64,000 nt of DNA from Phallusia mammillata (taxonomy: Eukaryota; Chordata; Ascidiacea; Phlebobranchia; Ascidiidae), in assembly GCA_003260075.1 (NCBI GenBank), contig QLIY01000591.1, positions 38,487 to 102,486 on the forward strand, read 5' to 3'. The notes under the pieces were generated by a model. It ran no database searches. It worked only from the letters and a program-made list of their open reading frames with translations, and was not told where the DNA came from. Both the position numbers and the translations under genes were made by a program. Positions 38,301 through 46,148 of the stretch are shown piece after piece; the first letter of the stretch is position 1; each line of letters opens with the position of its first letter.

Positions 38301-38441
38301 GTAACAAACACAACGCAATTAAGCAGATATAATGTGTAAATTGATGCAAGGTTTTTCAAATATATTTTGCAACAAATGGTGCGTATTTCACAATGACTTA
38401 CTTGTTGAAACAGTTTGTTCCAAAATCTGCACCAAACTCAT
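21270..38441 (-). CDS. KPNB1: Importin subunit beta-1 (karyopherin beta-1), complete, 23 exons
   Basis: Nuclear import receptor of HEAT repeats that carries importin-alpha/NLS cargo through the pore and is released by Ran-GTP. Exons in coding order: 38402-38441, 38001-38140, 37028-37129, 36277-36375, 36104-36205, 33282-33434, 32535-32594, 31751-31840, 31026-31136, 29983-30084, 29489-29587, 28713-28785, 28197-28326, 27662-27776, 27463-27587, 26473-26620, 25950-26058, 24178-24285, 23762-23844, 23108-23359, 22292-22400, 21990-22104, 21270-21441. All phases join, giving 878 aa (human 876). Start [13 protein letters not shown]; landmarks NSLEFTK-type block ([12 protein letters not shown]), [11 protein letters not shown], acidic loop [28 protein letters not shown], and C-terminus [10 protein letters not shown]...EIRKLNRE. 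Several exons are partly duplicated by unmerged contig ends and must not be counted twice. Confidence 0.96.
22108..22132. other. Probable assembly gap (25 C) inside an importin exon junction
   Basis: The 29 bases before the run (TGATCGTTCACC...CTCTGC) are repeated immediately after it, so two contig ends overlap and were joined without merging. It lies just upstream of importin exon 21990-22104. Confidence 0.8.
22133..22157 (-). pseudogene. Duplicate 5' fragment of an importin exon (assembly overlap)
   Basis: Repeats the first 25 coding bases of exon 21990-22104 with its acceptor. It is the other side of the unmerged overlap at the 25-C run, not a separate exon. Confidence 0.8.
22650..22935. 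mobile_element. hAT MITE (CAGGGGTCGGCAACC family), 286 bp
   Basis: Inverted ends CAGGGGTCGGCAACC and GGTTGCCGACCCCTG. Flanking 8-mers CTCTACAG (22642-22649) and ATCTACAG (22936-22943) match at 7 of 8 positions. Related ends or fragments occur at 8821, 25588, 39675 and perhaps 63981. Intron of the importin gene. Confidence 0.85.
24579..24788. mobile_element. Left part of a hAT element split by the assembly
   Basis: Begins CAGCGCTCTTCAAC after the 8-mer CTTTAGGG (24571-24578). The inverted right end GTTGAAGAGCACTG is at 25870-25915, followed by TTTTAGGG. Between the two halves sits the alternate haplotype, which carries the uninterrupted target (see 25788-25859). Confidence 0.7.
24789..24798. 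other. Probable assembly gap placeholder (10 C)
   Basis: Exactly ten C. The sequence after it (GATTTCAACATTTGAAG...) repeats 24243 onward with scattered differences, i.e. an alternate haplotype contig starts here. Confidence 0.8.
24799..24844 (-). pseudogene. Duplicate fragment of importin exon 24178-24285
   Basis: Carries the 5' 46 bases of that exon (reading [14 protein letters not shown]) plus the matching intron, then diverged intron sequence homologous to 24290-24470. Interpreted as the second haplotype. Confidence 0.8.
25018..25040. mobile_element. Solo left end of a hAT-like MITE
   Basis: TCAGTGGTCTTCAACCTTTTTTAAAGCGACCCC has the typical CAGTGGT...CAACC terminus. A right end was not found before the 73-C gap at 25515. 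Confidence 0.45.
25515..25587. other. Probable assembly gap placeholder (73 C)
   Basis: Pure C tract following a natural CCCCCCAAAA. The sequence resumes inside a MITE of the 22650 family. Confidence 0.65.
25588..25783. mobile_element. Truncated copy of the 22650 MITE family
   Basis: AGGGTCGGCAACCCCTGGC..AGAGGTGGTTTTTCATGG and TGCACAAAAC.CTCT.CTTT.TCTTTAT..TGCTGG.ACGAACCACTA match the reverse complement of 22740-22930. The left terminus is eaten by the gap and the right end is missing. Confidence 0.65.
25788..25859. other. Empty-site allele of the split hAT insertion
   Basis: The flank ..AAATAA...GACTAGATATTATTC...TACTTTAGGG runs directly into TACAGTTTTTTATC here, whereas at 24541-24578 the same left flank is followed by the hAT end and at 25916 the same right flank follows the other hAT end. 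This is a pre-insertion allele with a single copy of the 8-bp target. The last ten bases before the C run (25849-25858) are the 3' end of importin exon 25950-26058 on this haplotype. Confidence 0.75.
25860..25869. other. Probable assembly gap placeholder (10 C)
   Basis: Exactly ten C joining the empty-site haplotype to the contig carrying the right hAT end; TTAGGGTACAGTTTTTTATC...CTGCAATATG occurs on both sides. Confidence 0.8.
26095..26330. repeat. Foldback-family repeat, copy 3 (interrupted by gap)
   Basis: Inverted relative to 2484-2530 and 7990-8035 at its left (CGGATCTGTTCATAAGTTTAATGATG), then ATGCTTTATTGTTCAACGTTTCGGC...CTCATGCCAT up to a 48-C run at 26221-26268. Matches 2350-2450 on both sides of the run. 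Confidence 0.55.
26221..26268. other. Probable assembly gap placeholder (48 C)
   Basis: Pure C tract. In the related copy at 2398-2406 the same position simply reads CATCAGTGATAT.AAG, supporting a gap filler here. Confidence 0.65.
27243..27252. other. Probable assembly gap placeholder (10 C)
   Basis: Ten C. Just left, GTTATACTGGATGAAAGTATTTTAGTTG resembles 27408-27440 just right of the duplicated exon, as expected for two overlapping haplotype contigs. Confidence 0.8.
27253..27382 (-). pseudogene. Alternate-haplotype copy of importin exon 26473-26620
   Basis: Covers 130 of the 148 bases of that exon and differs from it at six positions, all synonymous (for example TGT/TGC, AAG/AAA, GTC/GTT). 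Synonymous-only change plus abutment on a 10-C run indicates the other allele rather than an alternative exon. Confidence 0.85.
29140..29294 (+). mobile_element. LINE 3'-end fragment
   Basis: AATA.GGACACTTGACT.GATAAC...GTGTCCTTGC...GTGACTATGCAAATAAA is homologous to 41310-41430, the tail downstream of a reverse-transcriptase C-terminus. Here it ends AAACTTGACTCGG in an importin intron. Confidence 0.65.
30550..30559. other. Probable assembly gap placeholder (10 C)
   Basis: Followed by a near-identical repeat of 30431-30545 (AGCTAGAACCCAGCACCATG...). Confidence 0.8.
30678..30687. other. Probable assembly gap placeholder (10 C)
   Basis: Ends the ~120-bp repeat copy that started at 30560 and begins another short contig. 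Confidence 0.8.
30838..30873 (-). pseudogene. Duplicate 3' fragment of importin exon 31026-31136
   Basis: Same 36 bases and donor site as the full exon. The 10-C run at 30875-30884 cuts it off, and flanks 30692-30873 repeat as 30885-31061. Confidence 0.8.
30875..30884. other. Probable assembly gap placeholder (10 C)
   Basis: Separates the two copies of the ACTTTTTGTAACAGAACTGG... block. Confidence 0.8.
32870..33022 (-). pseudogene. Duplicate of importin exon 33282-33434 (unmerged overlap)
   Basis: All 153 coding bases and both splice sites are identical to 33282-33434. Counting both would add 51 repeated residues ([17 protein letters not shown]...) absent from the family. Either copy may be the real one. 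Confidence 0.85.
33051..33060. other. Probable assembly gap placeholder (10 C)
   Basis: Right of it a 70-bp contig (AACCACTACTGATG...) repeats 31875-31940. Confidence 0.8.
33131..33140. other. Probable assembly gap placeholder (10 C)
   Basis: Right of it AATATTCTGGGCATCGTGG... repeats 32732 onward, including the whole importin exon. Confidence 0.8.
33470..34396. repeat. 0.9-kb dispersed repeat, uninterrupted copy
   Basis: Lies in importin intron 5 and matches 57526-59385 in intron 3 of the second glutathione-synthetase-like gene in several long blocks (AGTGGCTTTCTGATATACTTCC, TTTAATCTCTTGCTTTGACC, CTTTGTTTCGCAAAA, GTTTTGCTTGACATATAC). The other copy is interrupted by two insertions. No protein or terminal motif was recognised. 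Confidence 0.7.
35250..35321. other. Probable assembly gap placeholder (72 G)
   Basis: The only long G run; all others are C. It may mark a contig placed in the opposite orientation. Located in importin intron 5. Confidence 0.65.
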
Positions 38442-39674
38442 TTTGCCTTTTTCGTTTTTAAGGACATAAATAATCTGTTCAAAACATAAGAAATGTAATT
38501 AAACATTCTATAAACTCCCAAATTGCCCCAGAAAACCAAAACATTCCCAGAAATAAGGCCGTACTCGTAAAATGACTTTTCATTTCCATTTCGCGACAAT
38601 AGTTTCTATTTTTGAATGTGCTGACATATACAGAGCGACAACAGACATTTGGTAGCGAAACTTTTAAATAACAAAATAACATGAGGCTTTTTTAACAACT
38701 TCAAAGTTTCAATAAAGGAGACCCATGCGGAAGAACTTAACGCAATCCAATGATGGATGACTATTCTTACGGCATTGGGTTTGACGTCATACTAGCGCCA
38801 AGATTTAAAATTTATAAGTCTACCGGTACTTTTATCACAACATTTTTGTAATAGTGTTGAAACATACGGCTTTTACCTATGTATATCTACATGTTGTTCA
38901 GAGTCAATACTTTAGCAATTTGCTTCAGATTTCATCAAAACTGGCAATTCTTCCGAAATATTCTTCTCGTTGTCTTTGAAACTACTGATTTCATTTCATT
39001 TCATTTCGTACATTCGCACTATTTTTTGTTATGCCATGTCTTAAACACATCGATATGTTTAGATCTGTAATGTGCATAGTATTTGTTGTGTCAACTGACG
39101 ACAGTGTGACAAGATTTCACAATAACAAGTTTGCTGGTACGTGTATATCAGCGCTGCTCATTTCGTCATTTGTATTGTTTTAACCTGAGAGTCGAACCGA
39201 AACTAAACCCGTTCCTAAAAACCCGAACCAGAGTTGAACCCTATATTTTCTTTGGTGTTGGACGCGAATCGTAACCGATCAAGCAAAAATCCTTTTAGAA
39301 CAACGCACTGAAGAATACGCGAGATGACAGCTATAGGGCGTTTTGAAAATAACGAATTTGAATGTGTCACGCAGTCCATGGTCAAAAAATTTTGGACGTT
39401 ATTAAGCCATGTAGATGATGGATAGAATTAGTCATAAAAATAAATTGGGATTTGAACCAGTTCAAAAACCGAAAACCAGTTCGGACGGGGTAATTTGCCT
39501 GAACCAGAACAAAACGCGAACCCGAAAAAATATATACTTGTCTACATATATATATATATATATATGTATAGTTTAAACCGGAATCGGACCCGAACCCCGT
39601 AAAACAAAACAAAGCGAACCCGAACCGAACCNCGCGATAAAATTTTAGGTTCAAAAACGGTCCGCCGTGCAAAA

Positions 39675-39691
39675 AAGGTTGCCGACCCCTG
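39675..39691. mobile_element. Right end of a hAT-like MITE
   Basis: AAGGTTGCCGACCCCTG is the inverted terminus of the 22650 family. The CCCGAACC-rich block to its left may be its body, but the left end was not found. Confidence 0.45.
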
Positions 39692-39850
39692 CTGTAAACA
39701 GTATTCCGCACTTAAAATGGGATTAACCGGCAAAATAAGCAAGTAAATGGAAGGAACCACAGATGTGTATCAGATAAAAAGTATGCTTATACCACAGTGT
39801 TTTATTTCAACAAAATACAGTTTCCGGATGTCTGCCAACCCTGTAGCCTA

Positions 39851-40625
39851 GGGGAGAGTGGGGTGGGTTGTTACAAAATTTGTTTCGCTGCAATTTTTGG
39901 GTTAAATTATTATTCAGATCATCCTGATTTTTTGTATGAAGTTTGATATGCCCCTAAGTCTAGTAAACATGTTACCAACAAAATTAATTGGTACTTGTAA
40001 AAAAAAATATTTCATGTTTTATGGTTGATGCTCTGTTGTAACAACTCACCCCATGGTGGGGGTGAGTTGTTACAGTACTCTAAGGAGGTTTCCACATCCA
40101 CAAATGTGACAATTTCTTTTTCTTTTATTGTGTGTTTTGTAACATAAATATAATAAAACCACTTTTACTCATCTTAACTATTTATTTTGAGTTATAATCA
40201 ATTAAAACAATTTTGTTCATCACGATTAAGAAATTCCAATCCAAATTTGCTAAATTGGTGACATCTTTGTTTCGGAAGTGAACAAAACAATTGTTTAGAG
40301 TCCAAAAGTAAACTTTTTGGAATGGTTGCAATATCAAGTATCTTGTTTTGCACCAACATTTAAGTTCTTTCATAAAATAGAAGTCACATCACAAGCTTGC
40401 ATGTACAATGAGGTATTGTAATNCCAAAAATTTACTTTAGACACCTCAAAATAGCAAAACTCAAGAAGTCAGCGAATACCCGCACAAATTTAACCAAATT
40501 TTGTCACGCTGGCCGTCCCGGATGTACCAACCGACATGCGTAATTCCAGCGGTTTTATAAAAACATAGCCGAAGTTATTCGCGTTGTAACAACCCGCCCC
40601 TGTAACAACTTACCCCACTCTCCCC
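39851..40625. mobile_element. TA-flanked MITE with GGGGAGAG TIRs, 775 bp
   Basis: Ends GGGGAGAGTGGGGTGGGTTGTTACA and TGTAACAACTTACCCCACTCTCCCC are inverted and TA-flanked, close to the TIR of the pogo-like element at 11164. A third and fourth copy of the subterminal motif form an internal palindrome at 40034-40077 (GTAACAACTCACCCCA/TGGGGGTGAGTTGTTAC). No transposase was recognised. Insertion abuts LINE sequence on its right. Confidence 0.8.
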
Positions 40626-40627
40626 TA

Positions 40628-41451
40628 TGGGAAGAATTACCACACGATATTAAGTCTCTGTCACGCTTGTCCTCTTTTAAAAAACAGCTTCGCTTACATT
40701 TATTAAGGAAATATGACCCCTCAACAATTAATTCACTTCCGGGTCCTCGCGCATACCAGAATACACATAATAGAGCTTGTTCGCCTATGTTATAACTACC
40801 CTAGTTTTCACTTTTTTTCCTTTTCTGTTTTCTTTGTGTGTGTGTTTCAGTTTTATCTTAGTGTGATTTTACTTTTTAATTATTTTTTTTATTCTATACT
40901 ATTATATCATTAAACTGGATAACTTGGTCACATACAAAAGAACAAAATACTGCCGTAGGATTCGTTTTTTTTTTCAGATCGGCCATCCGGGTCGAAGACA
41001 GTGCAGCACCTTCCCCAGCGAACAACATCTGAGATCTCGTCATCTTACAAAAGCAGAGGAGGAGATGCTCGACGGCAACATTCTCATCGTCGCAACGAAC
41101 TGTCCTCGGGACACCCGGGTCTGCCTACGGGATCACAGGAAACGTTCCGAGGAACCGAGCTGGTGTTTCCGTTTAGGCGGGTTTCATTTGGCCAGCAGAA
41201 CCTGCGGGTTCAACTACCGTCTTATGCAACCGGACGTCCCCCGCCAGGCTCGTGCGGTCGGTTGCGATCCTACGGCAGAACATACCCACAACGGAATTCA
41301 ACCACAATTCAAATAACAGGACACTTGACTCGATAACCTACGGTTTTTTCGGTGTCCTTGCTGTTTACGTATCCGTTCAACAATGGAACTGTGATGATGA
41401 TCTAGTGACTATGCAAATAAAATTTGACTTGACTTGACTTGACTTGCGAGT
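40628..41451 (+). mobile_element. Non-LTR retrotransposon (LINE) 3' end
   Basis: The frame 40628-40795 reads WEELPHDIKSLSRLSSFKKQ...LLRKYDPS and stops, matching the C-terminus of CR1/Jockey/L2-type reverse transcriptase ORFs (W-x-x-LP-x-x-I...L-x-SFK-x-x-L). Downstream is a GC-rich segment (about 40975-41310), then a tail found again at 29140-29294 that ends in tandem TTGAC repeats (41428-41451), as at LINE 3' ends. The 5' side is truncated at the inserted MITE. Confidence 0.75.
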
Positions 41452-41605
41452 TGTGACAAGCGCTTCGATCGACCCCCTGCTTTTAACTACGGTCGCAAGT
41501 CCCTTAATCGACACGAAAGTCCCGAAGTCCTGATAAAATTCAGGTCAATAAAACTGGAAAGTTCGCCGGCCACGGTGGCAGCTAAAATTGGTAAGGAGCG
41601 TCATT

Positions 41606-41960
41606 CAGTGGCGTAGCCAAACTTTAATTTAGTGTAGTTTCGTCCCTCATCATTATGGTTTCGTCTCTCAACTATCAAAGTAATATATATAAATTCTCAT
41701 CATTGTGGTTTCGTCTCTCAACTATCAAAGGAATTAAATTAATTACCAAAAATGACTTTTGTCACCAAGTTGTTAGGCGAATCCATGCTTTTTTGATTTA
41801 TGCAGACATGGAATAAATCAATAAAGCGTGTGGCAGTCCCGTCGAACCACAGTTTGGCAAGTCACGTTTTTGGTAACAGCATGCCGAGCGTTAGCAAAAA
41901 GTTGTATAAGACAACAAATTATTTGCCCCCTCCCAAAATTTTAGACTGCCTACGTCACTG
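41606..41960. mobile_element. hAT MITE, 355 bp
   Basis: Termini CAGTGGCGTAGCC and GCCTACGTCACTG, bounded by a perfect 8-bp duplication GCGTCATT (41598-41605 and 41961-41968). Confidence 0.88.
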
Positions 41961-42400
41961 GCGTCATTATCCATTGTATTTTGAAACAAAAGCCGCTGAA
42001 TGCTAAATTGGCATTTTCCTTTTGAAAAACAAAGCTAAAAAAGAAAAAAACTTGTTTATCGAACATAAATCAGAACTGAAAAACGACAAAAATACGTTTG
42101 TTGCTGTAAAGGTCCGGATTATTTGTCAACGTTGTGAGGCGGTTAAAAAATAGTTTCCGAAATCCGAATGTATTTGTTGTTATGGCCTAGTAATATTTGA
42201 CAATGTCTACCCTGCTATCTATCGAGTATCGATACATCGGCTTGGTTTAAAAAATTGCAAAAATTTTAATTGTTTGAATTATTTAATTGTTTGTTCTGTA
42301 TCTAAATAATTTGTTGTTTGTTTGTTGCTTTAAATAACATTTCAAATGTACATTTTAAATATTTTATAGATATTCATATGAGCTATTTGCAAAATCACAT

Positions 42401-44077
42401 ATGGCACAAATTTCCTCTTGGATATTACTCTTGTTGTTTGTCATTGGTACATTAGTTTGTACTTCAGACAGTCAAACTACATGTGTCTGTGATTTAACCA
42501 CTCCATCTTGTGACGTCAATTGTTGTTGTGACCCAGACTGTAATGGAACTGACACAGCAACATTCAGCACTTGCTTAGACACTGGTTTTACCACTGACAC
42601 CTTGCAGTGTGTTTACGATCAAGTTGTATTTGTCAACAATCTCCCAACAACTACACAAGTTACACAGAATGGAGTGTTCTGTATTCAACGTGATATGTTT
42701 TCGCAGAGGAATTTTTACACAGAACCTACCTGTGTTTCTTCTGGTACTTGTTTTGATCAAGTTACAAACACTTTTACATTTCAGCAAACTCAATCAACAT
42801 CTCCAACTTTCGGGACTTTCTATAGATCAGGAGATCCTATTTACGTTATTTACTCAACCAATGAGACTGGATTCTTTAACTTACCATCAAGCGGAGTTTC
42901 CAACAATTGTCAATACAGCCCTGTTGAATATTTGGTATCATCAACTAGTTCTTGCTCATGGTTTTCCACAAATACCACTGCAATCTGCACGGACAACCCA
43001 GCACTGCAATGCACAGACTTTACAAACTCTTTTAAGATTGCTCCAACTCCAGAGGCCTTCAACATTGCAATGAATGAAACCTACCCTTACAATAGCTCAT
43101 TGCTTGTGTCCATTACAGACAATTCTGTCAATTGTACTGCTAATATAACATGTGTTGAGCTTGTTTCTTCAGTTACATTTACTTTCACCACCAACAACAC
43201 AGTTGGAATTGTTGCTGCTGCAGTCACCCAGACCACAGTAACTAACCCAGGTTCCACGGCTTTTGCACAATCTTACTCTGTGGAGTTTGTTGATCTTAAT
43301 GCTCCAACAACTGTTACCCAAAGAAGTGGAAATCCAGGATACTTAGTGGGATGGCCACTTATTGCTGGACAAAGCAACAATACAGCAACAAGTATCATTG
43401 TTAATTCAAATCCAAATGTTGGAATTACAGTTATGCAACAAGCAGGTAGCGACAATTGCGAAGATATTTCGGACACCCCAATACTGTTTGGTGAAGACAT
43501 CCGTGTAGGATGCCAATTGACCTTTTCAGCCACCTCAAATTGTTTTCTGTTACAGGAGCAGATCTTTGGGTTCCTTAGGCGATCAAATTTTATGGAAAGC
43601 TCCTTGTTTGTTGCAGCATTTGGCAACACCAGTGCCACAAACATTGATCCAACCCAGTGGGTAAATGTAACCAGATCAACAGTAACGACTTCTCAAAGTG
43701 TAAACCCACCTTGTTCTGATATGATTTTGGGTGCCCAGTACCAGTTTCTCTTTGCTTACAATGGGGACATAGCAAATCCGCAAGCCCAAATTATAGGTGC
43801 TAGGTTTGAGTACAACCAAGCTCAGAACTTAGAGTTTGTGTGTTTCAATCCTGCATGCACCAATACACAAACCGTTGAAATTTCATTGTCTGTTTCTTTT
43901 GTTGATGTTTCTGAAACACCAGTGTCTGTACTTCAAGCCCAGCCAACAATTCAGGCACAATTACCCAGTGATTTCTTTTTTCCATTCAAAAACAGTGGTG
44001 CTACAACTCAAAATGTCAATTACCTTCTTATGGGAGTTACTGTATTATTGTCATATAAGTGGACTAACATTGGTTAA
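42401..44077 (+). CDS. Tectonic family protein, intronless
   Basis: Tectonics are transition-zone proteins of the primary cilium with a role in ciliary gating and Hedgehog signalling. The single open frame is 558 aa (human family about 590-700). Residues 1-24 are a signal peptide (hydrophobic LLLLFVIGTLV). Residues 27-47 carry the family cysteine block CVCDLTTPSCDVNCCCDPDC. Around 320-335 is GNPGYLVGWPLIAG, the conserved DUF1619 motif. There are many N-x-S/T sites, and the C-terminus ends with a short hydrophobic segment (YLLMGVTVLLSY) that could be a membrane anchor. No intron is present, although the other genes in the window have at least four exons each, which may mean a retrocopy or simple intron loss. 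Which of TCTN1-3 it corresponds to cannot be told. Confidence 0.93.
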   Translation: MAQISSWILLLLFVIGTLVCTSDSQTTCVCDLTTPSCDVNCCCDPDCNGTDTATFSTCLDTGFTTDTLQCVYDQVVFVNNLPTTTQVTQNGVFCIQRDMFSQRNFYTEPTCVSSGTCFDQVTNTFTFQQTQSTSPTFGTFYRSGDPIYVIYSTNETGFFNLPSSGVSNNCQYSPVEYLVSSTSSCSWFSTNTTAICTDNPALQCTDFTNSFKIAPTPEAFNIAMNETYPYNSSLLVSITDNSVNCTANITCVELVSSVTFTFTTNNTVGIVAAAVTQTTVTNPGSTAFAQSYSVEFVDLNAPTTVTQRSGNPGYLVGWPLIAGQSNNTATSIIVNSNPNVGITVMQQAGSDNCEDISDTPILFGEDIRVGCQLTFSATSNCFLLQEQIFGFLRRSNFMESSLFVAAFGNTSATNIDPTQWVNVTRSTVTTSQSVNPPCSDMILGAQYQFLFAYNGDIANPQAQIIGARFEYNQAQNLEFVCFNPACTNTQTVEISLSVSFVDVSETPVSVLQAQPTIQAQLPSDFFFPFKNSGATTQNVNYLLMGVTVLLSYKWTNIG

Positions 44078-46148
44078 ATTTTTATTTTCCTTATTTGAAG
44101 TTTATGCAAATGTAATTTTATGCTGGTACATATCATTTGAGCATGATGTTTTTTTGTAAAGTTTTGTAGTGCTGTTTTATTTTCTCTTTTCAAAAAATGA
44201 TATTTTTTATACTTTTTTGTGTCGAACTGTGGCAAACAAATATGAATGTAGAGTGTCTTTGTTTTAGCATGATATATTTGGTGCGAAACGTTTAAGGTTT
44301 TTATACATTATAACTTCATGCGTTCCAAAACACCGCCATTAGACTTCTGCTACATAAACCCTGCTTTCAAATGCTATTTGCTACATGGCCACCCTCACCA
44401 CTTGGACACTTTAGTGGTAATTTTTTCAACAAACATTTTCTTATCTAGAGCTTTTTACCAGGGTCGGGGGATGAGTTCTATTAGTCGAGTCTCAAGTCAA
44501 GTCAGTTGGGGTTCAAGTCCCAAGGTTTTGAGTCTCTAGGGTTTCAAGAGTCAAGCCAAGCAAGGTTTGAGTTTCAATTCAGGTCATAGGAGTTTGAAAC
44601 TCAAAGGAAGTTTTCTAGCTATTGTTTGAAATGGTTTATCGCGACTTTTTACCACAAAACTGAAAAACAAAAAGTAGTTTGTCTGCTGCAAACAATAAAG
44701 GTCAAGAAACACTGATTTTATAGCTTATTGCCATAAACCAGACTTTCGAAATTTTGATGCACTTTTTATTCAACATGACAAAGAAAATTCTCTTATTATG
44801 GAGTACATAAAAAATCATTGCGATAACTGCTTTGAAACAAAATATTAATTTTTATTCGGCTGTGGGCACTGAATGTACACATTGCATGCAAGTTTTGCAC
44901 ACCAAAAAAATAGACAGCAACTATTTCTTCCTGTCAGTATAAGTGTTTTATCTCGCTTATCTTGAGAAAAAGCTTGAAGAAAGGTTATAATTAGCAAAAT
45001 ACTAAATGAACAAATCTGATTTAAGAAAAAAGCAATAAAAGGTAAAATCGGTTGCAATTGTACCATAGTGCAATTCTGCAGTAAAACGAACACAAATTAA
45101 CCAGGCTGATATTGTATAGTACGTTTTACAAAACACGGAAAGAACCTGGATTATTTAAGCAATAAACCCTTAATTTTTCATCTTAGTTCTGATTTAAAGC
45201 TCAGTGCCCATATCTTAAAATTGTATCTGCATAAGCTTTTTAGTTGTTTTTCATTCATTCGTTTTTAAGAAATCTAAACCAATCGCCAGAATACAAATCA
45301 TGTATCTAAATGTGACCTTTGGAATTCAAAATCAACATTATAAAAATAACTAACTTTTCAGTGCAGATATCTTTTGATAGAATTTTGTGACATATTTTAA
45401 AGATACTAATCATACATTAGAGTAGATATTCAACATACAAATCAAAACAATGTTTATCAACAAAAAATAATTCAAGTAGGTAACTTCTAATTAGGCTAAT
45501 TTTAAAGACATTTTATGTCAAGCTTTTATGTTTTTTGGTTTTACCAGAAAAATGGCTACAGTCTACAAAAATTAACATCAGCAGTTGCTTTCATTTGCAA
45601 AAAAGAATGATGAATGAATGGCTGTAGTTTTCCTAAACCAAAATTACATTCTTAATTAATTGAAGAGAAAAAAAGTATATAAGGCGTGATATGAAATCAA
45701 ATCTACAGAGCTCTTCTGGCAAATGTATTTTTGTTTTTTGTTTTTTTTAAGGTTTCGACGACCTATACAGGTTGCCTACATCAGGGTAAATAACACTTTT
45801 TCATTTGTTGTCGTGCACTGCACCACTTGCATTTAGTGTTGTTTACCCTGATGAAGACAACCTGTATAGCACATCAAAACGTCAGTACAAAAACACAATT
45901 TCGAGAAAAAAAGTGTTGAATGTTTTTATCACCAACTCCTTATTCTACTCCTCTCATCCAATTTCATAATGTTCACATTTTGTAAGTCCACAAAAACTGT
46001 GTTTTTCCACACAAAAATGTAATGAAGAAGAGTATTTGATATTGCCATAAAAAGCCCTTAAAGTCTTCTTATTCTGCATTATACAGTTCTCGTTTTGCAA
46101 AAACTGTTTCATAACCTCGAAACCAAGCTTAAGAAAAAGCAGTTTTGA
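44078..46148. other. Spacer holding the 3' ends of the tectonic and DAXX-like genes
   Basis: The two genes converge here. AT-rich, without recognisable coding exons. Contains a short GTCAAGT-rich stretch near 44480-44590 and the hairpin at 45753-45890. Confidence 0.5.
45753..45890. repeat. Inverted repeat hairpin with hammerhead-like core words
   Basis: Left arm TTTCGACGACCTATACAGGTTGCC.ACATCAGGGTAAA.AACACT, right arm AGTGTTGTTTACCCTGATGAAGACAACCTGTATAG...ATCAAAACG. Read outward from the centre each arm contains CTGATG[A/T], a GGCAACCTGTATAG-type helix, then (C)GAAAC or CAAAAC. That order resembles hammerhead ribozyme cores found in Penelope-like and retrozyme repeats, but stems I and III are not convincing. 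Confidence 0.45.

Larger units (their letters stand above)
38442..42400. other. Transposon-rich spacer between divergent importin and tectonic genes
   Basis: Promoter regions of both genes must lie here because they are transcribed away from each other. Recognisable content is mobile: a hAT end near 39675, a TA-flanked MITE, a LINE 3' end and a hAT MITE. 39187-39660 is CCCGAACC-rich with a short (TA)n at 39546-39565 and one ambiguous base. Confidence 0.6.

Noticed and set aside
39546-39565. Short (TA)n tract as a functional element
   Set aside because: An ordinary microsatellite next to an ambiguous base; nothing else supports a function.
40924-41336. Two overlapping 110-130-codon frames in a GC-rich block
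   Set aside because: They overlap in different frames within the 3' region of a LINE and match no protein family; likely the element's 3' UTR.
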